A stretch of DNA of 64,000 nucleotides from Pseudomonas sp. UBA1879 (GCF_002338065.1 NZ_DDHJ01000006.1:3745-67744), one strand, 5' to 3'. Numbered from the stretch's first letter, positions 27,548 to 36,635 are shown. Notes: generated by a model from the sequence alone, not told the origin. Translations and numbers: made by a program.

Positions 27548-27720
27548 TCGCGGCCGTCGTGCCTCCGGCGGCTCCTACGGGATCAGGGGCAGCTGCGGGA
27601 TATGCGTTTGATGGGTCAGGTTGGGCGCGGGCTCGCTGGCGAATGATGGGGCTGGGACATGAGATCAGCGTCCGACCCGTGGGATCTCTGTAGGAGACGC
27701 CGGAGGCACGACGGCAGCGA
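27548..27720. repeat. Inverted repeat pair, family A
   Basis: Arms at 27548-27578 and 27690-27720 match the family-A consensus, with a spacer of about 110 bases. It lies between the convergent mntH and PCu(A)C genes, in a 277-base gap with no other feature. Confidence 0.85.
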
Positions 27721-27771
27721 TGGCGGGGGGCGGCCGGCACCGGTGCTTTTGACCGGTGCCGCTCTCTTGTA

Positions 27772-28263
27772 TCAGTGACTCGCGCCGTGCTCGTGGTTCA
27801 TGTCCATGCTCTCGGCCATGGTGCGCGCCGGCGCATCGACCTGCACGGTTTCACGTTCTCCCTTGGCGTTCTCAACGGTCAGCGTCAATGGCACGTGATC
27901 GCCTTCCTTGATCTGCCCCACCAACCCCATGAGCATCACGTGGTAACCATTCGGCTCGAGCGCCACGGTCTTGCCCGCGGGTAGCGGCACAGCATCCACA
28001 GGCCCCATGCGCATGACATCGTCGGTCATGCTCATTTCGTGAACCTGCACATGGGTCGCCGCAGGTGAGGCAACGCCCACCAGCTTGCTGTCGGTGTCAG
28101 CCGTGATGCGCATGAACGCGCCGGACGACGGTTGCCCCGGCACGCTGGTGCGAACCCAAGGGTCTTCAACCCGGGTTTGTGCCACCGCCGACAGGCTGAT
28201 ACCCGCCAGCAACGAAACAGTCAACGCTCGGCACAACGCCGGCTTGCGAAACAGAACAGTCAT
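27772..28263 (-). CDS. PCu(A)C copper chaperone
   Basis: A 163-residue periplasmic protein with a cleavable signal ending around AVAQT (residue 30). The copper site H-x-M ... M ... H-x-M is seen at His75/Met77, Met86 and His108/Met110. The C-terminus MAESMDMNHEHGASH adds Met and His ligands. These chaperones deliver Cu(I) to the CuA or CuB centre of cytochrome oxidase together with SCO proteins. Its start overlaps the stop of the SCO gene (TGATG), so both are produced together. Confidence 0.9.
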   Translation of the reverse strand: MTVLFRKPALCRALTVSLLAGISLSAVAQTRVEDPWVRTSVPGQPSSGAFMRITADTDSKLVGVASPAATHVQVHEMSMTDDVMRMGPVDAVPLPAGKTVALEPNGYHVMLMGLVGQIKEGDHVPLTLTVENAKGERETVQVDAPARTMAESMDMNHEHGASH

Positions 28264-28871
28264 CAGCAGACCTCCATGACAGTGAGCAGGTCTTCGGCAC
28301 ATTGCTTGGCGGTCAGCGAAGGGCCGAGACCCAGGCGCAGATTGCCGCGCGTGTCGAACACATAACTGGTAGCGGTGTGGGACATGGTGTACGTGTCGCC
28401 AATCGGCACCTTTTCGTAGAACACCCCAAATTCCTTGGCGACCTGTTGCGTCTGCTCCGGCGTGCCGCGCAAGGCGACGAAACCGGGGTCGAACTGCTTG
28501 ACGTAGGCGTCGAGGATTTCCGGCGTGTCACGCTCGGGATCGACGCTGATGAAGATCACCTGCATGATCTTGCCCTCCTCGCCCATGAGCTTCTTCGCCT
28601 GCGCCGCCCGCGCCAGCGCCGTTGGGCACACAGAGGGGCACTGGGTAAAACCGAAGAACACCACCGGCATCAGCCCGCGAAAGCTCGACAGGGTCTTGGT
28701 CTCACCTTGGGTATCGGTGAGTTTGAAGGTACGGCCCATGATCTTGTTGCTCAGGTCCTTGCCGTATTTGAAGTCCAGGGCAGTGGTCGAACCGTCACAA
28801 CCTGCGAGCAGGCCCAGTCCCAGAATGCCCATGCCGGTCATCACCTGACGGCGGGTCAATAAATCTTTCAT
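28263..28871 (-). CDS. SCO1/SenC-family copper protein (lipoprotein)
   Basis: A 202-residue thioredoxin-fold protein. The signal ends in LLAGC (Cys25), a lipobox. The copper/redox motif is QCPSVCP with Cys78 and Cys82, and the conserved His is in MSHTATSYVFD. SCO proteins help assemble the CuA centre of cytochrome c oxidase in the periplasm. The ATG at 28871 is supported by the signal sequence directly behind it. It is followed with overlap by the PCu(A)C chaperone and preceded by a DUF2946 gene on the same strand. Confidence 0.92.
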   Translation of the reverse strand: MKDLLTRRQVMTGMGILGLGLLAGCDGSTTALDFKYGKDLSNKIMGRTFKLTDTQGETKTLSSFRGLMPVVFFGFTQCPSVCPTALARAAQAKKLMGEEGKIMQVIFISVDPERDTPEILDAYVKQFDPGFVALRGTPEQTQQVAKEFGVFYEKVPIGDTYTMSHTATSYVFDTRGNLRLGLGPSLTAKQCAEDLLTVMEVC

Positions 28872-28983
28872 CTGACGAACTCTCTGAAGCGGCCAGCGTC
28901 GGAGCCAGCCTTTGATCACCCTTTTCGAATGCCTGTCGGCAGGCAGGGTGACACCCATCGGTACGCGAGTATGGCACGCCGGT

Positions 28984-29361
28984 TCAGGGCGCTTGGGGAG
29001 ACAGACCGGGCAGGTTGAGTCGGGGCGGTTTTCGCAGCGGATGGTTGGCGCGGTGGACGCGCGTGGGCGAACGGCGGGCGATCCAGCCCAGACCGACGAA
29101 GAACAGCAGCGACAGCGCGAGGGTGCCTGCGAAGGCGCAATCGGCCATGGACAGCTTCATCAGCTGAGCGTGTTCACCCAACTGCGCCATGTCCACGTGA
29201 CCGGCCGAATCCGGCGACGAGCCACAGTCCATGCCGACGGTGACCTCGTTGAACGCCCGCAGCATCTGGCCATGGCTCAGGCAGCACACCAGTCCGCTGA
29301 ACAGGATGAGGCCGTACAGCATCCAGGCGATGAAGGATTGGTGGGTTCGGACGAATTTCAT
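28984..29361 (-). CDS. DUF2946-like membrane protein of the copper module
   Basis: A 125-residue protein with two hydrophobic segments (about 10-32 and 72-92) and Cys/His-bearing loops (CCLSHGQM, GMDCGSS). Proteins of this kind (DUF2946) often lie beside PCu(A)C and SCO genes in Pseudomonas, which supports a role in copper handling; none is proven. The C-terminus is basic and proline-rich. An upstream start at 29394 is possible, but MKFVRTHQSF at 29361 fits the family better. Confidence 0.78.
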   Translation of the reverse strand: MKFVRTHQSFIAWMLYGLILFSGLVCCLSHGQMLRAFNEVTVGMDCGSSPDSAGHVDMAQLGEHAQLMKLSMADCAFAGTLALSLLFFVGLGWIARRSPTRVHRANHPLRKPPRLNLPGLSPQAP

Positions 29362-29547
29362 GGGGCGCCATTCTACATCGTTGCCCCTCTTCACATGGAT
29401 CGGGGTCGGCTTGTCAGGTGCGACAAAACCGCGCAGGGCCGATGGCCAGCAAATTGTTTGAACCCCGCCCCGCCCAAGCTGCCGAACTCCCTATACAACC
29501 CGCTCACGTCGGGTCGGGCAATTACGGTTTTCTGGAGCATTTCATTC

Positions 29548-30579
29548 ATGGGCAATGACGCACAAGGGATTGACGCGGTGCTGGCTGACTTTGCGCGCCG
29601 CCCCAACGGGCCGATGGTGGACGATCGCCTGCGGGATGCCATGAGCCTGTGCATTGAGCGCGGCCTTGATGATCTGCCGATGCCGGGCGGCGGACAGACC
29701 CTGTTGCGCTGGCAGAGCCTGGCGGCAGTGGGCGGCATCGATCTGGCGTTGCTCAAGCTGTACGAAGGTCACACCGATGCGTTGGCGATTCTGCACGAAC
29801 TTTCCAGCGCACCTTTCGCGGAGACCGGCATTTGGGGCGTATGGGCCGCCGAGCCACCTTCAGCGCGGGTGACGGTCAGTCAACGGAACGGCGACGAGGT
29901 CAGGCTTGATGGACGCAAGGCTTGGTGCTCCGGCGCGCAGCAGATCGATTACGCACTGATCACCGCCTGGACAGCCGATGATCAGCCGCAATTGGTCGCC
30001 GTGCGCCTCGATCAACCGGGGGTCAGCATCGACGCCCAAGCCTGGCAGGCCGTAGGCATGGCCACCACCGCCAGCGTCGATGTGCATTTCGACAACGCGG
30101 TCGGCCACTGCGTCGGCGCACCGGAAGCCTACCTATCGCGGCCCGGGTTCTGGCAAGGCGGCGCCGGGATTGCCGCCGCTTGGTACGGAGCCGCCGTGTC
30201 CATTGCCCGCTCTCTTCATCGGCAACGTCAACAGGGCCGTCCCGATCAACATGCCGACGCGCACTTGGGCGCAGTGGACGCTGCGCTGTATGGCGCCTCG
30301 GCGGCGTTGCGAGCCTGCGCGCAATGGATCGATGCAAACCCCGACGCCGACGCGCGCTTACCCGTTCAACGGGTCCGGGCACACGTCGAGATGGCGGTGG
30401 AGCAGGTTTGTCGGCATGTAGGCCGGGCGCTCGGTGCGACACCCTTTTGTCGCGATCCGCATTTCGCCCGACTGGCAGTGGATTTGCCAGTGTTCATTCG
30501 TCAAAGCCATGCCGAGCGTGACCTGGCGCATCTGGGCCAGCTGCTGGCCGAACGGGAATCAGAGGATTGGTCGTTATGA
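29548..30579 (+). CDS. Acyl-CoA-dehydrogenase-like flavoprotein
   Basis: A 343-residue protein, shorter than the usual 380-400 of the family. The middle shows the ACAD beta-domain (GIWGVWAAEP, then DGRKAWCSGAQQIDYALIT) and the C-terminal helical domain (WYGAAVSIARSL). The usual catalytic Glu region (IYEGT-like) is not visible; the corresponding end reads RQSHAERDLAHLG. It may therefore not be a fatty-acyl-CoA dehydrogenase but an oxidase, N-oxygenase or other flavoenzyme (inference). It opens a trio with PIG-L and NodS-like genes, overlapping the next by four bases. Confidence 0.82.
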   Translation: MGNDAQGIDAVLADFARRPNGPMVDDRLRDAMSLCIERGLDDLPMPGGGQTLLRWQSLAAVGGIDLALLKLYEGHTDALAILHELSSAPFAETGIWGVWAAEPPSARVTVSQRNGDEVRLDGRKAWCSGAQQIDYALITAWTADDQPQLVAVRLDQPGVSIDAQAWQAVGMATTASVDVHFDNAVGHCVGAPEAYLSRPGFWQGGAGIAAAWYGAAVSIARSLHRQRQQGRPDQHADAHLGAVDAALYGASAALRACAQWIDANPDADARLPVQRVRAHVEMAVEQVCRHVGRALGATPFCRDPHFARLAVDLPVFIRQSHAERDLAHLGQLLAERESEDWSL

Positions 30580-31337
30580 GTCAAGCGCAACCCTTTGGGG
30601 TGCAGGGTACGCCGTTGAGCGAATGGCAACGCAGCACGGCCTTGCGCGGTGCGCAGCCGATCAGCGCAGAGGCCTTGGTGCCTCCCGGGGCGCGATTGGT
30701 GGTGCTGGCCCCTCATCCTGATGATGAAGTGCTGGCGTGCGGAGGCCTGCTGGCCGCGATGGCGGATCGGCAGCAGGACATTCAGCTGATTTCGGTCACT
30801 GATGGCGAAGGCAGCCATCCCGGTTCGAGCCAATGGCCCGAAGCCCGCCTGCGCGCGCAGCGTCGGCAAGAAAGCGAATACGCCCTCGCCGCCCTCGGCC
30901 TTGATGCTGCGCGCATCAGCTGGCATCGGCTAGACCTGACCGATGGCGGGGTCGCCGATAACGCAGAAGCATTGATTGCGCTGCTGAGCGAAGACTTGCG
31001 CCCAAGTGATGTGCTGCTCAGTACGTGGCGGCACGACGGCCATTGTGACCACGAAGCCGTGGGCCACTGCGCGGCACAGGCCGCCGCCAGCACCGGGGCG
31101 ACACTTGTGGAAGTCCCCATCTGGGCCTGGCATTGGGCTGAGCCCAACGACCCGCGCATCCCATGGGAGCAGGCGCGCAAGCTGACGCTGAGCGACGACC
31201 AATTGGCGCGCAAACGTCGCGCGATCACCTGCCACGCCAGCCAGTTGCAAACCGACACCAGCACCGGCGCTTTGCCGGTACTGGACGCCATCACCCTGGA
31301 GCGTCTGCTTCAGCCTTTCGAACTGGTGTTTCTGTGA
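30576..31337 (+). CDS. PIG-L (LmbE)-family deacetylase
   Basis: A 253-residue zinc-dependent deacetylase-like protein. The metal motif PHPDDE is at about 46-51 (His47, Asp49, Asp50), and the second ligand region is HDGHCDHEAVG. The family removes N-acetyl groups from GlcNAc-containing glycolipids, from mycothiol or bacillithiol precursors, or from natural products. The ATG overlaps the ACAD-like stop (ATGA), and its own stop overlaps the methyltransferase start. No signal peptide is present, so it acts in the cytoplasm. Confidence 0.9.
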   Translation: MSQAQPFGVQGTPLSEWQRSTALRGAQPISAEALVPPGARLVVLAPHPDDEVLACGGLLAAMADRQQDIQLISVTDGEGSHPGSSQWPEARLRAQRRQESEYALAALGLDAARISWHRLDLTDGGVADNAEALIALLSEDLRPSDVLLSTWRHDGHCDHEAVGHCAAQAAASTGATLVEVPIWAWHWAEPNDPRIPWEQARKLTLSDDQLARKRRAITCHASQLQTDTSTGALPVLDAITLERLLQPFELVFL

Positions 31338-31945
31338 GCGTCTCTGTTGATTACTTCGATGAACTGTTCGCGGAAAACGACGACCCATGGGCCTTTCGCA
31401 CCCGTTGGTATGAGCAGCGCAAACGCGACCTGACCCTCGCCGCCCTGCCCCGCCAGCGCTATGAGCGGGTTTTTGAGCCCGGCTGTGCCAATGGCGAATT
31501 GAGCCTGCGTCTGGCCCATCGTTGTGACGAGATCGTGTGCATGGACATGAGCACTCGCGCAGTCGAACTGGCGCGTCAACGCCTGGCGCCGTTCCCTCGC
31601 GCGACGGTGCATGAGGGGCGTTTGCCGGAAGATTGGCCAGTGGGGTCGTTTGACTTGATCGTGGTCAGCGAATGGGCGTACTACCTCGCGCCTGAACAGT
31701 TCGCCCGCGTCATCGAGCGCCTCGTCGCCAGCCTCACCGCCAACGGCGCCGTGCTCGCCTGCCACTGGCTGCACCCGATTGAAGGCTGCCCAATGGTAGG
31801 ACGTGAAGCTCACGCCTTGCTCGATGAGCAGCTGAAGATGCACCGAACGTTGCGGCACGAGGAAAAGGACTTTTTGCTTGAGATGTGGAGCAAACAGCCG
31901 GGGGGTATCGATCTGAACGAACAGGTGCTGGACGCGGCGTCCTAA
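31334..31945 (+). CDS. NodS-like SAM-dependent methyltransferase
   Basis: A 203-residue class I methyltransferase resembling NodS, the N-methyltransferase of rhizobial Nod-factor synthesis. Seen are DYFDELFAENDDPWAF at the N-terminus, the SAM loop FEPGCANGELS, FDLIVVSEWAYYL and HWLHPIEGCPM. NodS acts on the free amine left after deacetylation of chitooligosaccharide, which fits the neighbouring PIG-L deacetylase. I assign a GTG start at 31334, overlapping the previous stop by four bases; there is no later good start. Confidence 0.87.
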   Translation: MSVSVDYFDELFAENDDPWAFRTRWYEQRKRDLTLAALPRQRYERVFEPGCANGELSLRLAHRCDEIVCMDMSTRAVELARQRLAPFPRATVHEGRLPEDWPVGSFDLIVVSEWAYYLAPEQFARVIERLVASLTANGAVLACHWLHPIEGCPMVGREAHALLDEQLKMHRTLRHEEKDFLLEMWSKQPGGIDLNEQVLDAAS

Positions 31946-31967
31946 CCCGGCAATCACGGGATACCTC

Positions 31968-32648
31968 TTACCCCAATCGCTCATTGACGAACAAGCGCGC
32001 TTGTCGTGTCAGTTGGTCCAACTGGCGGTCACGCTGTTTCTCGGCGTCAGTCATGGCCCTGTTGCCGTGTTGTTTCAGCAAGTAGGCATGAATCTGACGC
32101 ACTTCCACAGACTGGTAGATGGGCGTGGTGTCGATGACTGCCAGCAGGCCATCCGTCTGATGATCGCGAGTGTTCATCAGCACCTGCGGGCCGCGCGCAG
32201 CGAGCACCTGAAAGCCCATCGCCTCGAAGTACGGCACCTTGTTCACGAAACAGGCGAGCTCGGCGTGAGGGTAGCGCGCCAGCATTTTTTCGATCATGGC
32301 GCGGGCAATACCGCGACGGCGCTGATCGGCCTTGACGGCCATGTACGCCACTGAACACGCATCGGCATCGCCCTGCACCGGCAGGTACAGCAGAAAGCCC
32401 GACACCACTGACGGATCTTCAGGGTCCAGCGCCACGATCAATTCGACAGGAAAGCCACGGGAACCGTCCATGGCTTGCACGTATTGATGCACCTCATGAC
32501 CGACGCCGAATTGATACAGCGGGTACAGCGGGTTGCTCGGCGCGATGCCGACCATGCTGATGTCGGTGACGTAGTCGACCACCATCTGCATGATCTGGCT
32601 GTCGATGGATTCGGGCGGGGTGCGTTCGAGGCGGGTGATGGTGTGCAT
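31968..32648 (-). CDS. GNAT-family N-acetyltransferase, 226 aa
   Basis: The GNAT core lies at about residues 65-150, with VAYMAVKADQRRRGIARAMIEKML as acetyl-CoA motif A (R-R-R-G-I-A) and VPYFEAMGFQVL at its end. The N-terminal 60 residues and a charged C-terminal helix (after about 195) have no assigned domain. CAGGA precedes the ATG at 32648. It converges with the NodS-like gene, and its substrate is not evident. Confidence 0.82.
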   Translation of the reverse strand: MHTITRLERTPPESIDSQIMQMVVDYVTDISMVGIAPSNPLYPLYQFGVGHEVHQYVQAMDGSRGFPVELIVALDPEDPSVVSGFLLYLPVQGDADACSVAYMAVKADQRRRGIARAMIEKMLARYPHAELACFVNKVPYFEAMGFQVLAARGPQVLMNTRDHQTDGLLAVIDTTPIYQSVEVRQIHAYLLKQHGNRAMTDAEKQRDRQLDQLTRQARLFVNERLG

Positions 32649-32829
32649 GACGATCCTGAGTCGGGGTGAAGGCTGTGCGGCGAAGGTGCGCAAAAGCCGA
32701 ACCCACGCATCATACCCGCCGGAACCCATGCGGTTGCGAGACATTGCTACAACAACCCACCGTCAACTGAACCGCCGCTTCACCAAAGCATTCGCCCCCA
32801 ACAGAGGTGGCGGTCCGGCCCGCGTTGAA

Positions 32830-33834
32830 TCAGAACGACAATTGACGCGGCTTCACGTCCAGAATCTTCGCCAATCGCACCACGGTCACGCCTACCCCGA
32901 GGTGCCGCAATGATGGCTGCACCAGCACGCAGTGATCGTGAGGTGTGACGATGGGAGTGCCGCCGTCATGGGCGATCACGGTCCCGGCCTTTTCGATCAC
33001 TTCCAGCCCGCGAAAATCCTCGACAAAGGTGAAGTCCATGCTGCGGGCTACCACTGGGCAGGTGACGGCCAGAAAGCGCTGCGGTTCTGACGACGTCGGG
33101 CGCATGAACTCGGCCACGTCCTGCTGACGCACAGCCCCCGTGGTCACCAGAAATCGCGCCGCGGTGTCCAGCGCCACTTCCCGGCTGCGCCTGGAGAAAT
33201 GCTGCCCGGTCTCGATCAGCAAGGCGTTCTTGGCGCTGGCCGGATCGTCGAACCCGCCGAAGTCGCGCAGGCGACGGCCATTGGCGTGCCCGGCGTCGAC
33301 GACCACGGTCTGCGGGACACCCAGCGTGGCCGCGAAATCCTGCCCTTTGGGCTGGGCGCCGCACATCATCACCGGCGGCGCTTCCTCGTGCATGGAGTGA
33401 ATGTCGAGCAGCAGGTCGACGGTCTCGACCACTGGCCGCAATTGCCGAGCCCGACGCAGCTCGGTGGAATCCTGGTCACCGTCCAGCTTGTCCGTGAGCC
33501 ACACGCGGTTCATGTCCTCGTCCAGATAACGGGTCGCATCAATGTCGTGCGGATCGAAGCGGTGATACGCCTCGACATTGCCGAACGCGAGGGTCAGGCG
33601 TCCGCGTACCGGTCGCAATGCGCGAGCGAGAAACGCGTCTACCGTGATCGCCCCGCTGACTTCATTGCCATGGGTCAGGGCCATGATCATGACGTGGGGG
33701 CCGGGCACGCCGCTGTCGAAACTGTGCACGTAATCGACGCCATGGGTGCCCGCCTGCCAACGGCGGATGTCCGGAAATTCGACTTCAATCGGGTACGGTT
33801 TCAAGGCAGCACGAACTTGCTCAAGGGTTTTCAT
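32830..33834 (-). CDS. AstE/AspA-family (M14-like) zinc deacylase
   Basis: A 334-residue succinylglutamate desuccinylase/aspartoacylase-type protein. Zinc ligands are seen in LTHGNEVSGA (H-x-x-E) and LDIHSMHEE; NRVWL and the active-site region around IETGQHFSRRS follow. The family cleaves N-acyl amino acids or related amides. It is not the arginine-pathway AstE judging by context: no ast genes are present. It lies downstream of an MHS-type transporter and a LysR gene, which suggests uptake and deacylation of one substrate. Confidence 0.83.
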   Translation of the reverse strand: MKTLEQVRAALKPYPIEVEFPDIRRWQAGTHGVDYVHSFDSGVPGPHVMIMALTHGNEVSGAITVDAFLARALRPVRGRLTLAFGNVEAYHRFDPHDIDATRYLDEDMNRVWLTDKLDGDQDSTELRRARQLRPVVETVDLLLDIHSMHEEAPPVMMCGAQPKGQDFAATLGVPQTVVVDAGHANGRRLRDFGGFDDPASAKNALLIETGQHFSRRSREVALDTAARFLVTTGAVRQQDVAEFMRPTSSEPQRFLAVTCPVVARSMDFTFVEDFRGLEVIEKAGTVIAHDGGTPIVTPHDHCVLVQPSLRHLGVGVTVVRLAKILDVKPRQLSF

Positions 33835-33926
33835 TTCAGTCTCCAGCAGACAATGACAATCGCTGGCCGGAGCCCTGTGGGACGGCGGCGACACGCGAAT
33901 GGTTGAACGACGATTCAAAGCGGGCA

Positions 33927-35237
33927 TCACGCCGGCGGACGATGACGCATGCGCCGACCGAGGATGATCACGGCGACGACACTGACCAGCGCCGTGGCGA
34001 TCACGTAAAAGCTCGGCGCCAATTTGCTGCCCGTGGCCTCGATCATCCAGGTCACGATCAACGGGGCGAAGCCGCCGAACAGCGTCACCGAAAAGTTGTA
34101 GCTCAGGGCCAGGCCGGTGCCCCGGGTCCGGGTCGGGAAGATGTCGGCCAGCATCGCGGGGATCGGTCCCAGGGAGGCGGCAATCAGCACCCCGACCACC
34201 GCCTGCACCATCAACAACGTCGAAACACTGGGGAAGTGGTTGAGCCAGACGAACATCGGGTACGACGACAGACCGGTGATCAACAAGGCCAGGGTCAGCA
34301 CACGAAAGCGGCCGTAGCGATCGGACAGACCGCCGAACACCGGCGCCATGATCATCAGCGTGAGGCCGGTCACCAACGCGCCGAGGTACGAAGAAGTGGC
34401 GGCGATGTTCAATTGCTTGAGCGCGTAGGTGGGCATGTACAGCTTGTGCACGTAGTTGAAAGCCGTGGCACCGGCGACCACACCGATGGCCAGCAACAGG
34501 CTGACATGGCCCTTGATCAACACATCCCGCAGCGGCGTTTTTTCGTCCGCTTTGGCGGCGACTTTCTGGAAGTCCGGGGTCTCGTCGATCTGGCTACGGA
34601 TGTAAAAACCCACCGGTCCGATCAGCAACCCGACACCAAAGGCCACCCGCCAGCCCCAGTCGGCCAATTGGGCGTCGGTCAGCACGTAACTGAGCAAGGC
34701 GCTGACGCCCGCTGCGAGCACGGTCGCCAAGCCTTGGGTGGAGAGCTGCCAACTGGCGAAGAAACCACGGCGGCTGGCATCGGCGTGTTCAACCATGAAC
34801 GCGGTCGCCGCACCGAATTCACCGCCGGTGGAGAAACCCTGAAGCATCCGCGCGACGATGATCAGCAACGGCGCAGCCAGGCCAATCTGCTGGTACGAAG
34901 GTGTGAACGTGATCAGCGCCGTGCCGATGAGCATGATCAGAATCGACAACGTGAGCGAGGCTTTGCGCCCTGCCCGGTCGGCATACGACCCCAGCACGAT
35001 GGCGCCCAGCGGACGCATCAGGAATGAAATCCCGAACGAGCCGACGGCCAGTAGCAGTGAGGTGGCTTCATTGTCGGAGGGGAAGAACAGCTTGCCGATG
35101 ACCACCGCAAAATAGCCGTAGATCAATAGGTCGTAGAACTCCAGCGCATTGCCGAAGCTGGCGGCGATGATCTCTTTCCACGGGCCTCGCCGGGCAGGGG
35201 CCGAGGATGCGCTCACGGTTGATGAATGAGGGGTCAT
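33927..35237 (-). CDS. MFS transporter, metabolite:H+ symporter (MHS) type
   Basis: A 436-residue, twelve-helix transporter. The N-terminal ASFGNALEFYDLLIYGYFA and the loop 2-3 motif GSYADRAGRK place it among the MHS group (citrate, ketoglutarate, proline/betaine, shikimate transporters), supported by LLQGFSTGGEFGAATAFM-like sequence in helix 4-5. MHS members take up organic acids or betaines with protons. The start at 35237 is favoured because homologues have a short N-terminus. It lies upstream of the deacylase gene by 92 bases, probably co-transcribed. Confidence 0.88.
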   Translation of the reverse strand: MTPHSSTVSASSAPARRGPWKEIIAASFGNALEFYDLLIYGYFAVVIGKLFFPSDNEATSLLLAVGSFGISFLMRPLGAIVLGSYADRAGRKASLTLSILIMLIGTALITFTPSYQQIGLAAPLLIIVARMLQGFSTGGEFGAATAFMVEHADASRRGFFASWQLSTQGLATVLAAGVSALLSYVLTDAQLADWGWRVAFGVGLLIGPVGFYIRSQIDETPDFQKVAAKADEKTPLRDVLIKGHVSLLLAIGVVAGATAFNYVHKLYMPTYALKQLNIAATSSYLGALVTGLTLMIMAPVFGGLSDRYGRFRVLTLALLITGLSSYPMFVWLNHFPSVSTLLMVQAVVGVLIAASLGPIPAMLADIFPTRTRGTGLALSYNFSVTLFGGFAPLIVTWMIEATGSKLAPSFYVIATALVSVVAVIILGRRMRHRPPA

Positions 35238-35741
35238 GAAGGATGGCTTCCGGGTCTGTTTCACAGTGGGCGATCACGTTCGCGGGCGTTGGCCTGACGA
35301 ACTCGACGGCAGTCTTTTTATTGGGTGAAAACAACCGGGCAGCGATCAAAGGTCTGCGCCTTCGTGACTGCCCGGCCCGGTGCCAAGGTGAAGCAGATGC
35401 GATGCTTGAACAATTGCTGTTTGGGCACAGGCTTGAGCTTATCCGGCACAAGGGCATGGGGCCGGGGCTTTGCCAAGGGCCTGAGGGGTCGATTATTTAC
35501 AGATCGCTCACAAAGGGTGCAGTAAAAAGCCGACCTATCATCCGCGCGTGGCTCGGATTCCGCCCTGCAGATGAACCTCCACGGGCGCGAATTCGGGTGC
35601 GAACGGTCGCACAGGCGCCGCCGCTTCAGCGCCTGACGCACCACCTCAACCACAATATCTGTCTGTGTGTGCGTGCTCACCCGGGGGGCGGTCCGTGCAC
35701 ACGACCTGCAGGGGCTGACCTGACCTCGCATGAGTCCTTGT
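35238..35741. other. Intergenic region upstream of the MFS transporter
   Basis: Some 500 bases between the LysR gene and the MFS gene, both on the minus strand. It presumably contains the promoter that drives the transporter-deacylase pair. ORFs occur on both strands but none has a recognised domain. Confidence 0.45.
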
Positions 35742-36635
35742 TCAAGGCAACCCTTCCCAAATCCGCATGACCCGTTCGCTGCGGTTGGTCCGCAATCGGT
35801 GCAGCGAGATGTCGAAACCGATCTGCATGTCCGGCCCCCCGGCAATGACCAACTCCCCCGCCGCCAGCGCCTCCCTGACCACCATGCGTGGCAGCCACGC
35901 CAGCCCGCTGCCGCGCCTGGCCATCTCCAGAATCGCCTCGTAGGAATCCGCCTGATACATCATGCGCAACGCCAGCCGCTGAGGCAGCTGCGCCAGGTGC
36001 TGGGCCAGCACCCCGCGCAAGGACAGCGTCGACGAAAACCCCAGCCAGGGAATGCTCGACGCGTCGCTGTGGGCGTCAATCGAGAACAGCGCCCGCCCCT
36101 GTGCATCTGGCGCACTGACCGGCAGCAATTCTTCCTGCGCCAGCACCCGCGAATCGAAGCGCTCGCTGTCGATCAAAATGCGCGTCAACGGGCTGGAAAA
36201 GATCAACTGCAAATCCACCTCCCCGGCGCTCAGCTTGCTGATGGCCTCCTGAGCGCCGCCGGTCACCAGCGACACCGGAAACGCACCGAACTGTGCGTGC
36301 AACGACTGATACCAGTCCGGAAAAAACACGCGGGCCAAGGTGCGCCCGGTGGCAATGCGCACCGGCTCGTCGCGGTTCATCCCGAGGTTCTGAAATTGCG
36401 CCCGAGCGGCCAGCAACAGCCCCATCGATTGCGTCGCCGCGTCGAGAAACAGCAAGCCTGCCGGGGTCAGCGACAGCGGCTGTTTGCGCTCCACCAACGG
36501 CACGCCGACCCAGTCTTCCAGCGCACGAATCCGTCGCCCGAACGCCGGATGGGTCACGCAACGATTCTCCGCCGCCCGCGACAAGCTGCGGGTGCGTGCC
36601 AGCTCGATGAAATCTTCCAGCCATTCCAGTTGCAT
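35742..36635 (-). CDS. LysR-family regulator (HypT/YjiE-like architecture)
   Basis: A 297-residue LysR protein. The winged helix is at residues 1-60, with SLSRAAENRCVTHPAFGRRIRALEDWVGVPL, and the effector domain runs from about 90. The recognition helix with THPAFGRRIRALE resembles the HypT (YjiE) branch more than typical SQPAVS LysR proteins. ACAGGACA precedes the start at 36635. It is the likely regulator of the MFS and deacylase genes downstream on the same strand. A decayed porin fragment lies divergently. Confidence 0.88.
   Translation of the reverse strand: MQLEWLEDFIELARTRSLSRAAENRCVTHPAFGRRIRALEDWVGVPLVERKQPLSLTPAGLLFLDAATQSMGLLLAARAQFQNLGMNRDEPVRIATGRTLARVFFPDWYQSLHAQFGAFPVSLVTGGAQEAISKLSAGEVDLQLIFSSPLTRILIDSERFDSRVLAQEELLPVSAPDAQGRALFSIDAHSDASSIPWLGFSSTLSLRGVLAQHLAQLPQRLALRMMYQADSYEAILEMARRGSGLAWLPRMVVREALAAGELVIAGGPDMQIGFDISLHRLRTNRSERVMRIWEGLP

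Noticed and set aside
35243..35770. 175-codon ORFs on both strands in the MFS upstream region
   Set aside because: They overlap the end of the LysR gene, show no known domain and have similar length on both strands, as in non-coding GC-rich DNA.
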